Source: DAISKN01 sp963716925
GTDB lineage: Bacteria; Acidobacteriota; Vicinamibacteria; Marinacidobacterales; SMYC01
DNA length: 64,000 nt
Assembly: GCA_963716925.1 (NCBI GenBank)
Contig: CAVQUX010000014.1
Span: 186,001 to 250,000 of the forward strand
Direction: 5' to 3'
Part shown: in pieces, positions 17,395 to 28,318 of the stretch
How the letters are laid out: each line of letters starts with the position of its first letter
Position numbering within the stretch: position 1 is the first letter of the stretch
Notes under the pieces: model-generated
What the model was told of the DNA's origin: nothing
The model's database searches: none
The model's input: only the letters and a program-made list of their open reading frames with translations
Made by a program: the position numbers and the translations under genes

Positions 17395-17794
17395 GTCTTC
17401 CTCCTAGTTCGGCCGGGTCTGGCAGCTTGCGGTCAGGACGGCGGCAAACATGATCGCGAAGTGGAGCAGCGGAAGCTCCTCTGCCTTGGCCGGCGTTCGT
17501 GCTGCCGCGGGATGCTCAGTTTGCCACCGTTCGCCTTCGCGATTCCAGTCCGGTCAGCGGTCGTCCTCGGCGACCACGACGAGGCCGCCCTCCTAGTTCA
17601 GCGTGACCACCGAGTCCTTCGCGGCGTTGATCTTGACGCCGTAGTTGTGAGCGGGGTCGATTTCCTGGCTGTGCAGTTTGTGTCCATGGCGATGCCGAGA
17701 CAGCAGGTGATGACGGGGCCGACCTGGACACCGCCCTCGGTCGCGTTGCATGAGATCTTCCTAAGCAACCAGAAATTCTGGTCGCGCTCGAGCC
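17395..17794 (-). other. Degenerate intergenic zone with two apparent gene tails
   Basis: No intact gene is seen in this 400-base stretch. On the minus strand an open frame ends ...NYGVKINAAKDSVVTLN with stop near 17596. A second ends ...HFAIMFAAVLTASCQTRPN with stop near 17406. Each stop is followed by the same GGAGG sequence within GAACTAGGAGG. These look like the 3' ends of deleted genes. The families are not recognised. Confidence 0.4.
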
Positions 17795-18238
17795 CTAGCT
17801 GCGGATCTCGACCCGGGTATTGCCGGCGAGGATCGTCTTTCCGTTCCGCATCAGGCGCAGGTGGACGGTGTAGCTTCCGGGGTAGCGGTACTCGTGGCTG
17901 GCGCTGAAGCTGGTCTTGAGCTCCGCCCCTTCCTTGTAGGGCTCGCAGTCGGGGGCGTACTCCGACTCGGTCTCGTCGTCCCAGTCCCAGATCTCCTCGA
18001 GGCAGTAATATTCCTCGGTGTTCTCGATCTTTTCCAGATCCACCAGCTGGCCGGTGACTCGAACCGTCACCGTCGGACGCCGCGGCTCGTTCGGCATCCG
18101 CGGACGCATGAAGATCATCCGGGGAGATTTGAGCTTCAGCGAGGGACCCTCGGCCAGAACCGAGGTCCTCGGGGCACCGAGCGCGAGGGACATCAGGAGA
18201 ACGACGAAGACGACGGTGGCTCTCATCGTGCAGTTCAT
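17795..18238 (-). CDS. Secreted protein of unknown function
   Basis: About 147 residues with a clear signal peptide (MRATVVFVVLLMSLALGAP). Mid-protein are acidic stretches with two Cys (YYCLEEIWDWDD and APDCEPYKEG). The C-terminal half resembles an Ig/PKD-like beta sandwich (FSASHEYRYPGSYTVHLRLM). Such proteins are periplasmic or extracellular; the function is not known. Three in-frame ATGs lie within eight codons and the start is uncertain. It is transcribed in the same direction as, and just downstream of, the YyaL-type gene. Confidence 0.6.
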   Translation of the reverse strand: MNCTMRATVVFVVLLMSLALGAPRTSVLAEGPSLKLKSPRMIFMRPRMPNEPRRPTVTVRVTGQLVDLEKIENTEEYYCLEEIWDWDDETESEYAPDCEPYKEGAELKTSFSASHEYRYPGSYTVHLRLMRNGKTILAGNTRVEIRS

Positions 18239-18265
18239 TCTAGCACGCACGTCCCGCGCCGCTCG

Positions 18266-20311
<2,046 letters not shown>

Positions 20312-20315
<4 letters not shown>

Positions 20316-21325
20316 GCGCGTCCGTCGGTTCTGAGACCGCTCCACCGCAGGAGGGAGGCCCCCGCGGTGAAGCCGGCGCCGACGGAGCTGAAGAGGACCA
20401 GGTCGCCTTTCTGGAGGCGGCCGTTCTCCACGGCATCGTAGAGCGCCAGAGGAATCGTGCCCGCGGTGGTGTTTCCGAGGGTCTCGATGTTCTTCACGAT
20501 CTTGTGCTCGGGAAGGCCGAGGCGCTCTCCCGTGGCGTCGAGGATCCGGACGTTCGCCTGGTGAGCGATGAGGAGTGAAACGTCCTGCGGGGTGAAGCCG
20601 TGGGCCTGGAGCAGCCCCGTCGTCATTTCGTACGTGCGCCGCACGGCATACTTGAACACCTGGCGGCCGTCCTGGTGGACGTAGTGCAGCTCCTTATCCA
20701 CCGTTTCGTGGCTCGGCGGGTTCTGGCTGCCCCCGCCGGGCATGTACAGGTACTGCGCCCCGCTTCCCTCGATGCGGTGCTGGAAGCCGAGGAACCCCTC
20801 TTCCCCCTCGCCCGCGGCCTCGAGCAGGATGGCCCCCGCGCCGTCCCCGAAGATGACGCAGGTGGCGCGGTCCTTGTAGTTGATGATGCTGCTCATCACG
20901 TCCGCGCCGATGACCAGGACCCGCTCGTGCGCGCCGGTCTCGATGAACTGGGCTCCCACGGACAGCGAGTAGAGGAATCCGCAGCAGGCCGCGGAGAGGT
21001 CGAAGCCCCAGGCGCGGGTCGCCCCGAGCTTGTCCTGCACCAGGCAGGCGGTCGACGGAAACATCATGTCGGGAGTGATCGTTCCGACGATGATGAGGTC
21101 GACGTCATCGGGCCCGATCCCCCTCCGGTCGAGCGCCTCCTGGGCGGCTACGGCCGCCAGCTCCGAAGTCCCGGTGCCGGGGGCCGCGATCCGGCGCTCC
21201 CGGATCCCCGTCCTCGCCATGATCCACTCGTCGGTGGTGTCGACCATGGACTCGAGGTCGTGATTGCTCAGGACCCGCTCGGGAACGAAACGGCCCACGG
21301 AAGTGATCGCCGCTCTTCGTCTCAT
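20312..21325 (-). CDS. fabH: 3-oxoacyl-ACP synthase III (KAS III)
   Basis: KAS III condenses acetyl- or branched acyl-CoA with malonyl-ACP to start fatty acid synthesis. The 337-residue protein has the catalytic Cys in FDLSAACCGFLYSL (about residue 117), His in LLIAHQANVRIL and Asn in ETLGNTTAGTIPLAL. The glycine-rich GAGFTAGASLL end is also present. Translation is placed at MRRRAAITSVGRFVPE since the upstream extension is not family-like. It is divergent from the lipid-like operon at 21498. A role in making branched starter chains would fit, but that is inference. Confidence 0.93.
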
Positions 21326-21439
21326 GCTCTTATCGAGGTGGTTTCGCGACAACAATCCCCAATCCTACGCCGGAGCGCGAAGTCCGGTCAAACCGGGCAG
21401 CGCAAGGGCTTGCCCCGCCGAAGCCCTGGCGAAGGCGGG

Positions 21440-21468
21440 TTGAACCGGAAGTCTTCCCCCGCTAATAT
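21440..21468 (+). promoter_or_regulatory. Promoter for the ether-lipid-like operon
   Basis: TTGAAC (21440-21445) and TAATAT (21463-21468) are spaced by 17 bases and lie 30 bases upstream of the HAD hydrolase start. The surrounding 170-base gap separates fabH from the divergent operon. Confidence 0.65.
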
Positions 21469-21497
21469 CTAGGGTTTCACGGAGACTCGACAAACCC

Positions 21498-22160
21498 TTG
21501 GCGGCAGCGGCTTTCTATGACCTCGACGGCACCCTGGTGTCCACGAATCTCGTCCATACTTTCGCTTTCTACGCCCGTAACGATCAGGGGATCCTGAAGA
21601 GTCTGGGACGCTCCGCGGCCACGATCGCGGGAATCCCCCTGTTCGTGGCCGCCGACCTCTACAGCCGCAAGGTCTTCAACGACATCTTCTTCAAGTGGTA
21701 CAAAGGCCAATCCGAGGACCGCCTCCGGTACCTGGCCGAGGACCTGTTCGAAGAGGTCATTCGCCCCGCCATCTACCCGGGCACCCTCGAGCTTCTCGAC
21801 AAGTCGAGGTGCATGGGGCTGCGCCAGGTGGTGGTTACGGGCGCCCTCGACGTCACCATACTGCCGCTTCTCCGACACCTCGGCATCACCGAGTACGTGG
21901 CCAACCGCCTCGAGTTCGTGGACAACCGGGCGACCGGCCGTTTGAAGCCCCCGGTCATGGCGAGTGCCACCAAGGCCTCCTGGATCCGGATGTACTCGGA
22001 GCGCGAGGGGCTCTCGCTCAACGACTGCTACGCCTATGCCGACAGCATGAGCGACCTCCCGATGCTCTCGGTGGTGGGACACCCCACGGCGACCAATCCG
22101 GACCTGAGGCTGAAGAGTACGGCGCTGCGGCACGACTGGCCGATTGTCCGCCTGAATTAG
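21498..22160 (+). CDS. HAD-IB family hydrolase (phosphoserine-phosphatase-like)
   Basis: The 220-residue protein has the nucleophile motif FYDLDGTLVSTN (Asp at about residue 8), the Thr motif VVVTGALDVTI, and the acidic motif YADSMSDLPML near residue 180. Together these define HAD subfamily IB phosphatases; related enzymes act on phospho-acids or phospholipid intermediates. The start appears to be TTG. It is the first gene of a rightward operon with a LarA-like gene, a reductase/ligase/acyltransferase and an SDR. By position it corresponds to the HAD member that I recall in myxobacterial elb clusters. The substrate is unknown. Confidence 0.83.
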   Translation: MAAAAFYDLDGTLVSTNLVHTFAFYARNDQGILKSLGRSAATIAGIPLFVAADLYSRKVFNDIFFKWYKGQSEDRLRYLAEDLFEEVIRPAIYPGTLELLDKSRCMGLRQVVVTGALDVTILPLLRHLGITEYVANRLEFVDNRATGRLKPPVMASATKASWIRMYSEREGLSLNDCYAYADSMSDLPMLSVVGHPTATNPDLRLKSTALRHDWPIVRLN

Positions 22161-22203
22161 AAGTAGTGATCGGAAAAATGACGCCGGTATTGAGAGAGAG
22201 ATC

Positions 22204-22323
22204 GGGCCCGGAGGGCCCGTCCTCCCCGGGCGGGAGCCCGGGGAGCGAGCCGCGCGGAGCCCTCAGCCCAGCGCGGTGGGGGTGGGGCCCCACCGCATTG
22301 AGCGACGAGCGCGGCGAGCATTA
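22204..22323 (+). repeat. Structured GC-rich repeat, copy 2 (before the LarA-like gene)
   Basis: The element starts GGGCCCGGAGGGCCC, then has a middle hairpin CTCCCCGGGC-GGGA-GCCCGGGGAG with a perfect 10-bp stem. The outer arms GCCGCGC and GCGCGGC of the third stem enclose an extra nested hairpin GCGGTGGGG...CCCCACCGC. It ends GCGAGCATTA, 19 bases before the gene start. Confidence 0.85.
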
Positions 22324-22342
22324 CTTGAAGAACTGAAAAAAT

Positions 22343-23937
22343 ATGCCTGTCCTTCGCCGCAAGCTCGATCCGGGCACGGTGGTAATCGACACCGACTCCG
22401 CTCCCCGGCTGATACATTTCGGGGAAGATTTCTGGGAAGAGGACCTTCCGGTCGGAACGCGGGTGATCTATCCCAAGCCCCCGATCCAGGGCCTCCCCAA
22501 CGCCCGCGGTGCAATTCGCCACGCCATCAACCACCCGCTGGGTTGCGACCCCCTCCACGCGCAGCTCCGCCCGGGAATGAAGGTCACGGTCGCTCTCGAC
22601 GACATCAGCCTTCCGCTTCCGCCGATGAAGACCCCGGAGGTGCGTCAAATCGCGCTCGAGGTCGTGCTGGAGCTTCTCTCCGACCACGGGATCGACGACG
22701 TTCACCTCATCGTGGCCAACTCCCTCCACCGGAAGATGACGGAGCGGGAAATGAGGCGGATGGTGGGCTCCGAGATCCACAAGGCCTATTACCCCGATCG
22801 CTACTACTACCACGACGCCGAGAAAGAGGACGGCCTGGTGAGCCTGGGCAAGACACGCCACGGAGAGCACCTCCGGCTCAACCGCCGGGCCTGCGAGAGC
22901 GATCTCGTCATCTACGTGAACATCAACCTGGTGCCGATGGACGGAGGGCACAAGTCGGTCACCGTGGGCCTGTGCGACTACGGAAGCCTTCGCTACCATC
23001 ACGAGCCCCAGACCATCATCGACTCCGACGGCTACATGGACCCGGGGCGATCCGAGCTCAACCGCAAATGCGTGCGCATGGGTGCCCTGGTCGACGAGCA
23101 GCTGAACGTCTTCCACATCGAGACCGTCCTCAACAACCGGATGTTCGGAGACCGCTCGATTTTCTCGGAAAGAACGAGGACGACTTCACCGAGATCGACA
23201 GGATGAAGTTGAAGGCCATGAAGTGGACGCTTTCGCGATTGCCGCGGGCGGCGAAGCGCACGTTCTTCCACAACATTCCCGCCGCCTTCGATCTCATCGC
23301 CTGTTACGCCGGCAAGACCGAGCCCGTCCACGAAAAGACGCTCGAGCGGTCGTTCGAGCAGTACGCGGTGAAGGTCAAAGGACAGTGCGACATCCTGGTG
23401 GTCGGCGTCCCGTTCATCTCGCCCTACAACGTGAACTCCATCCTGAACCCGCTGCTGGTGCAGGTGATGGCGCTCGGCTACTTCTTCAACCTCTACAGGG
23501 ACAAGCCGCTGGTGCGCAAAGGCGGGATGCTGATCCTCTGCCACCCCTGCTACGACGAGTTCGACCCCGAGCTCCATCCGAGCTACATCGAGTTCTTCCA
23601 CCGGCTGCTCCCGGAGACGCGCGACGCCTTCACCTTGAGGGAGAAGTACGAGGAGGAGTTCGCCAAGAATCCGAGCTACATCGAGATGTACCGCCGCGGC
23701 AACGCCTATCACGGCGCTCATCCGTTCTTCATGTGGTACTGGGGCGAGAACGGAAGGCGCCACCTGGGCAAGATCATCGCCGCGGGGGCGGAGAACCAGC
23801 ACGTGCCGGAGCTCCTGGGCTGGGATCGAACGAAAACCCTGGCCGAGGCCATCGCAAGCGCCCGGAGCCACCTCGGCCGTTCGGCGGAAATCACGATGTT
23901 GCACCTCCCTCCCATCGTCATCCCGCAGGTCGAGTAG
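22343..23937 (+). CDS. LarA-like (DUF2088) protein, interrupted by one frameshift
   Basis: The N-terminal half resembles the nickel-pincer lactate racemase LarA domain: KVTVALDDISLPLPPMKTPE corresponds to the LarA dinucleotide/substrate loop, followed by HLIVANSLHRKMTEREMRRM. The C-terminal half carries ILVVGVPFISPYNVNSILNP and GGMLILCHPCYDEFDPE. The frame changes near 23147; restoring one G in TTCGGAGACC gives MFGGPLDFLGKNEDDF and a protein near 531 residues. Its catalytic role in this operon is unknown, and the DUF2088 link is from family knowledge. It lies 4 bases before the large multidomain gene, so the two are co-transcribed. Confidence 0.75.
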
Positions 23938-23941
23938 TCCT

Positions 23942-26900
23942 TTGAGCCCTCTCGACCCGCGGAAGTGCCTCGAGGGCCGCAGTGTCTTCCTTCTCGGCGG
24001 CACCGGATTCCTGGGGAAGGTGTGCCTGTCGATGCTCCTGGATCGCTTTCCAGGCGTCGGTCGCGTCTACCTCATGGTGCGGGCCTCGACGGACGCGGAG
24101 AGCGAGAGCCGCTTCTGGGAATCGATCGTGCCCTCCCCGGCGCTCGAGCCCCTCCGGCATCGATACGGGAAAGGGCTGGAGAAGCTGCTGCGGGAGAAAG
24201 TCCACGTCGTCGGCGGGGACATCACTCACGAGAATCTCGGCCTCTCCGAGTCCATGGCCAAGCGGATTACCGACGAGATCGACGTTCTCGTGAACTCCTC
24301 GGGACGGGTGACCTTCAATCCACCGCTCGAGGCCGCTCTCAAGACGAACGTCACCGGAACCCTGAATACCCTGACGTTCGCCAAAAGGATGCGCCGGCCG
24401 GCCCTCGTCCACGTGAGCACCTGTTTCGTCGCCGGAAACCGCTCGGGCGAGATCTGGGAGAACGAGCCTCTCCTCGGGTACTTTCCCCGGAAAGGCGAAG
24501 AGGTCTCCGAGTTCAGCGTCGACAAGGAGATCGACGACTGCGAGAGGCTCGCGGCGCGGGTGAGGGACGAGTCCCAGGACAAGTCGCTCGCGGACCGATT
24601 TCGTGAGCTCGCGCGCAAGCGCTTCCTCGAGGAAGGCCGCGATCCGGACGACGAGAAGGCCCTCGGGCTCGCCATCGCCCGCGAGCGCAAGAACTGGATC
24701 CGCTCGCGGCTCACGGATCTCGGCATCGCCAAGGCGAAGGACTGGGGCTGGCCGAACATCTATACGTACACCAAGAGCCTGGGCGAACAGCTGGTAGCAG
24801 CCGAGGAGGGCGTCGTCCGCGCCATCGTCCGACCGGCGATTGTCGAGAGCGCCCTCGAGTTCCCGTTCCCGGGCTGGAACGAGGGATTCACCACCACCGC
24901 GCCCCTGGTGCGGATGGCGATGCGGGGGCAGAACCTCTTCCCGGTCGCGACCGACGTCATCCTCGACGTCATCCCGGTGGACATGGTGGCCTCCGCGGTT
25001 CTGGCGGTGACGGCGCAGGCGCTGGTGGAGGAGCCGGCGCTCGTCTACCAGGTCTCCTCCGGAGACTCCAATCCGTCGAGGCTGGGCCGGCTGGTGGATC
25101 TCCTCGGGCTCTTCAAACGGAAGCATTTCCAGGGAAAGACGGATGGCCACCGCTTTCTCAACGAGGTAGCTGCGCGGATGGAGGCGCAGGCGGTCAAACC
25201 CGAGAGCTTCGAGAAGTACTCGCTTCCTCTCCTCCACAAGGCGACCAAGAAGATCTCGGAAGCGCTCGACAAGGTGAGCCCGCGGCAGGCCGGACCCCTC
25301 GCGCCCCTCATCGCTCAGGCGAAGGAAGCGGTCGAGCGGTTCGAAGCCTTCACCTGGGAGGGGGAGGAGCACTATAGAACGTTCCGGCCGTTCATCGTCG
25401 ACAACAAATATGTCTTTCGCGCCGACAACACCCGGGCGCTCTTCGACCGGCTCGACCAGGGCACCGGGAAGGAAGACCGGCTGCTCTACTTCGAGCCGGA
25501 AAAGATCGACTGGTACGACTACTGGCTGAACGTCCACCTCCCCGGCCTCCAGAAGTGGGTGTTCCCCAAGCTCGACGAAGCGGAGTCGGGAAAGAAGACC
25601 CGCCGGATCTATACCTATCGGAACCTCATCGAGCTCTTCGACGCCGCGACCAAGAACCACTCGGGCCGGGTGGCGATGCGCATCGAGAGAAGCGGTCGGG
25701 AGGAGCGCTATACCTACGGGGATTTCCGCGAGTGCGCTCTCCGGGCGGCGGCCTTCCTGAAATCCAAGGGGATCAAGGCGGGCGAGCGGGTGGGCCTCCT
25801 GTCCCAGAATTCCCCGGAGTGGGGCATGGCGTACTTCGGCATCCTCCGGACCGGCGCCACCGCCATTCCTCTCGAAAAAGAGAGCTCGACGGAAGAGATC
25901 GCGAAGCTCCTCCGCCTGGGGCAGGCGAGCGCCCTTCTCGTGAGCCCCGAGCTCCTCGAGGAGCACCGCGACCTCGACAAGATCGAGGGGGTTCCCGTCT
26001 ATTCCTTCGACGACGTCTTCCGGCTCCTCCCCGAGGCAACGGAGCAGAAGCGTATCGCCGAGCTCCCGGAGACGGTGCAGCCGTCGGCGGTGGCCTCGAT
26101 CCTCTTCACCTCCGGGACCACGGGAAATCCCAAAGGGGTGATGCTCACCCACAAGAACTTCGCGAGCCTGGTGGCGAAGCTCCTCTCGGTCTACGACATC
26201 GATCAGGACGACGGAATGCTGAGCGTCCTCCCGCTTCACCATTCGTTCGAGTTCACGACCGGTCTCCTCCTTCCGCTCTCGCGCGGGGCGCAGATCGTCT
26301 ACCTCGACGAGGTGAACGGCGACAACGTGACCCGGGCCCTGAAGAAGGGACAGGTCACCTGTATCGTGGGGGTCCCCGCTCTCTGGGATCTCCTCAAGCG
26401 GCGAATCCTCGGGAAGTTCCAGGAGCGCTCCCCCCGGCTGGAAGAGCTGGTGAACGCGCTCATCGACGCGAACTATCTCCTCCGCGACGAGACCCCGTTG
26501 AATTTCGGTCCCTTGCTGTTCTTCCCCATCCACATGGCCTTCGGCGGACGGATCCGTTATCTCATCAGCGGCGCTTCGGCTCTCAGCGAATCGACGCTCA
26601 AGACGTTTCGCGGGCTCGGCTTCAACCTCAACGAGGGCTACGGCCTGACCGAGGCTTCTCCCGTTCTTACCGTCACCCGCCCCGAGGGGAAGGTCGTCGC
26701 CGGGAGCGTCGGGCAGCCCCTTCCCGGCGTCGAGATCGCGATACACGAGCCGGACCGAAAGGGAGTGGGAGAGGTGGTCGCCCGCGGGCCCAACGTGATG
26801 GCGGGCTACTTCGGAAACGAAGGGGCGACGGCAGAGGCGCTCCGCGACGGGTGGCTCTTCACCGGCGACCTCGGCCGCCTCGACGAGGAGGGGAACCTTT

Positions 26901-28318
26901 ATATCGTCGGGCGGTCGAAGGAGATCATCGTGGACTCCAACGGAAAGAACGTCTACCCCGACGAGATCGAAGAGCTCTACGCGGCCCCCGAGGTCATCGA
27001 GGAGATGGCCGTCGTCGGGCTTCCCGAGGGCGGCGGGGAAAGGGTCGCGGCGGTGGTAGTCAGAAAGAAGGACCTCGCCGCCGGCGAGGCTCGAGATCGG
27101 ATCGACGCCCACATGCACGAGGTCTCGGCGAAGCTTCCGCTCTACAAGCGGGTCAAAACCTACGAGATTCGCGACGAAGAGCTTCCCCGCACCCCCACCC
27201 GCAAAGTGAAGCGCCGGGAGCTGGTGGCCTGGCTCCAGGAGAAGAGGCTCCTCGAGGCGAAAGAGGCCCCGCCCGCGGCCGACACCGACAAGGAGTGGCT
27301 CCTCGATATCGTGGCCCGGGTGGCGGAGAAGCCGCGGAGCGCGGTCTCGATCGAGGCCAGCCTCGATGAGCTCGGCTTCGACAGCCTGATGTACAACGAG
27401 CTCGCGGGGGCGATCGAAGCCTCGACGGGAGAGATCCTCTCGGCCGATGCTCTCATGTCCACGACGGGGCTCCGCGAGATCGCCGAGAACCTGACGCGGC
27501 GCCCGCATCGCGAGTCGAGAGAACGAGGTCGAGACCCGAAAGAAACCGAAACCGGGAAGATCGAGCTCCCGGATGTCGTGAAGAGCGCGGGTCGGGCCTC
27601 GCTCTCCGCAGTACAGCGGTGGTTCTATCACGACGTCCTGAAGCCCGAGTTCCAGGGCCGGGCCAACATTCCGAGCCACGTCCATTTCCTCGTCGTCGCC
27701 AATCACGCGTCCCACCTCGACATGGGGCTGGTGAAGATGGCGCTGGGAAGATCGGGAAAGAACCTGGTGGCGCTCGCCGCCGCCGACTATTTCTTCGACA
27801 ACAAGGTCAAGCGCACCTTCTTCGAGAATTTCACGAACCTCGTGCCCATGGAGCGGAAGGGCTCGCTTCGCAAGTCGCTGGAGTGGGCCTTCCACCTTCT
27901 CGAGCAGGGCTACAACGTGCTCATCTTTCCCGAGGGCACGCGCTCGCGGCAGGGCACCCTCCAGCCCTTCCAGCGGGGACTCGGCCACCTCGTTCTCCGC
28001 GCCAGGGTGGGAGTGCTCCCGGTCTACCTCTCGACCTACGATGCGCTTCCGCCCGGGGCCTGGTATCCGCAGTCGCGTGAGGTGAGCGCGAGCATCGGGC
28101 AGTTTCTTTCCTTCGAGATGCTTTCCCGCGCGGGGTCGGGACTCCCGCGCTCCGACGCCGAGCGCGTGGTGACGGCGCTCGTGCAGCGGGTGGTGGAGGG
28201 TCTTCGGGACGGCGCGCCCGTCGATGTCGACAGCACCATCGAAGCCGAACGGGCTCGCTACGGGGACCGGCTGGAGAAAAAGTCCGAGAAGCCCGCGGTC
28301 GTCGGGAAGAAGTCGTGA
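23942..28318 (+). CDS. Four-domain acyl reductase / AMP-ligase / ACP / PlsC acyltransferase (ElbD-like)
   Basis: The 1458-residue protein (TTG start) joins four activities. Residues 15-400 are a fatty acyl-CoA/thioester reductase (GGTGFLG NAD(P) motif, YTYTKSLGEQ catalytic Tyr-Lys). Residues about 555-1100 are an adenylate-forming acyl ligase (TSGTTGNPKGVMLTH near 722; GYGLTEASPVL; GDLGRLDEEGNLYIVGR). Residues about 1115-1185 are an acyl carrier domain with LGFDSLMYNEL, whose Ser near 1147 would carry phosphopantetheine. Residues about 1230-1440 are a PlsC-type acyltransferase (NHASHLD, FPEGTRS). The set suggests activation, tethering, reduction and transfer of a fatty chain. As I recall, the myxobacterial ether-lipid enzyme ElbD has the same kind of fusion. 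Confidence 0.88.
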   Translation: MSPLDPRKCLEGRSVFLLGGTGFLGKVCLSMLLDRFPGVGRVYLMVRASTDAESESRFWESIVPSPALEPLRHRYGKGLEKLLREKVHVVGGDITHENLGLSESMAKRITDEIDVLVNSSGRVTFNPPLEAALKTNVTGTLNTLTFAKRMRRPALVHVSTCFVAGNRSGEIWENEPLLGYFPRKGEEVSEFSVDKEIDDCERLAARVRDESQDKSLADRFRELARKRFLEEGRDPDDEKALGLAIARERKNWIRSRLTDLGIAKAKDWGWPNIYTYTKSLGEQLVAAEEGVVRAIVRPAIVESALEFPFPGWNEGFTTTAPLVRMAMRGQNLFPVATDVILDVIPVDMVASAVLAVTAQALVEEPALVYQVSSGDSNPSRLGRLVDLLGLFKRKHFQGKTDGHRFLNEVAARMEAQAVKPESFEKYSLPLLHKATKKISEALDKVSPRQAGPLAPLIAQAKEAVERFEAFTWEGEEHYRTFRPFIVDNKYVFRADNTRALFDRLDQGTGKEDRLLYFEPEKIDWYDYWLNVHLPGLQKWVFPKLDEAESGKKTRRIYTYRNLIELFDAATKNHSGRVAMRIERSGREERYTYGDFRECALRAAAFLKSKGIKAGERVGLLSQNSPEWGMAYFGILRTGATAIPLEKESSTEEIAKLLRLGQASALLVSPELLEEHRDLDKIEGVPVYSFDDVFRLLPEATEQKRIAELPETVQPSAVASILFTSGTTGNPKGVMLTHKNFASLVAKLLSVYDIDQDDGMLSVLPLHHSFEFTTGLLLPLSRGAQIVYLDEVNGDNVTRALKKGQVTCIVGVPALWDLLKRRILGKFQERSPRLEELVNALIDANYLLRDETPLNFGPLLFFPIHMAFGGRIRYLISGASALSESTLKTFRGLGFNLNEGYGLTEASPVLTVTRPEGKVVAGSVGQPLPGVEIAIHEPDRKGVGEVVARGPNVMAGYFGNEGATAEALRDGWLFTGDLGRLDEEGNLYIVGRSKEIIVDSNGKNVYPDEIEELYAAPEVIEEMAVVGLPEGGGERVAAVVVRKKDLAAGEARDRIDAHMHEVSAKLPLYKRVKTYEIRDEELPRTPTRKVKRRELVAWLQEKRLLEAKEAPPAADTDKEWLLDIVARVAEKPRSAVSIEASLDELGFDSLMYNELAGAIEASTGEILSADALMSTTGLREIAENLTRRPHRESRERGRDPKETETGKIELPDVVKSAGRASLSAVQRWFYHDVLKPEFQGRANIPSHVHFLVVANHASHLDMGLVKMALGRSGKNLVALAAADYFFDNKVKRTFFENFTNLVPMERKGSLRKSLEWAFHLLEQGYNVLIFPEGTRSRQGTLQPFQRGLGHLVLRARVGVLPVYLSTYDALPPGAWYPQSREVSASIGQFLSFEMLSRAGSGLPRSDAERVVTALVQRVVEGLRDGAPVDVDSTIEAERARYGDRLEKKSEKPAVVGKKS

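Noticed and set aside
23918..27988. A minus-strand open frame of 1356 codons opposite the multidomain lipid enzyme
   Set aside because: It mirrors a gene with intact catalytic motifs on the plus strand and shows no motif itself.
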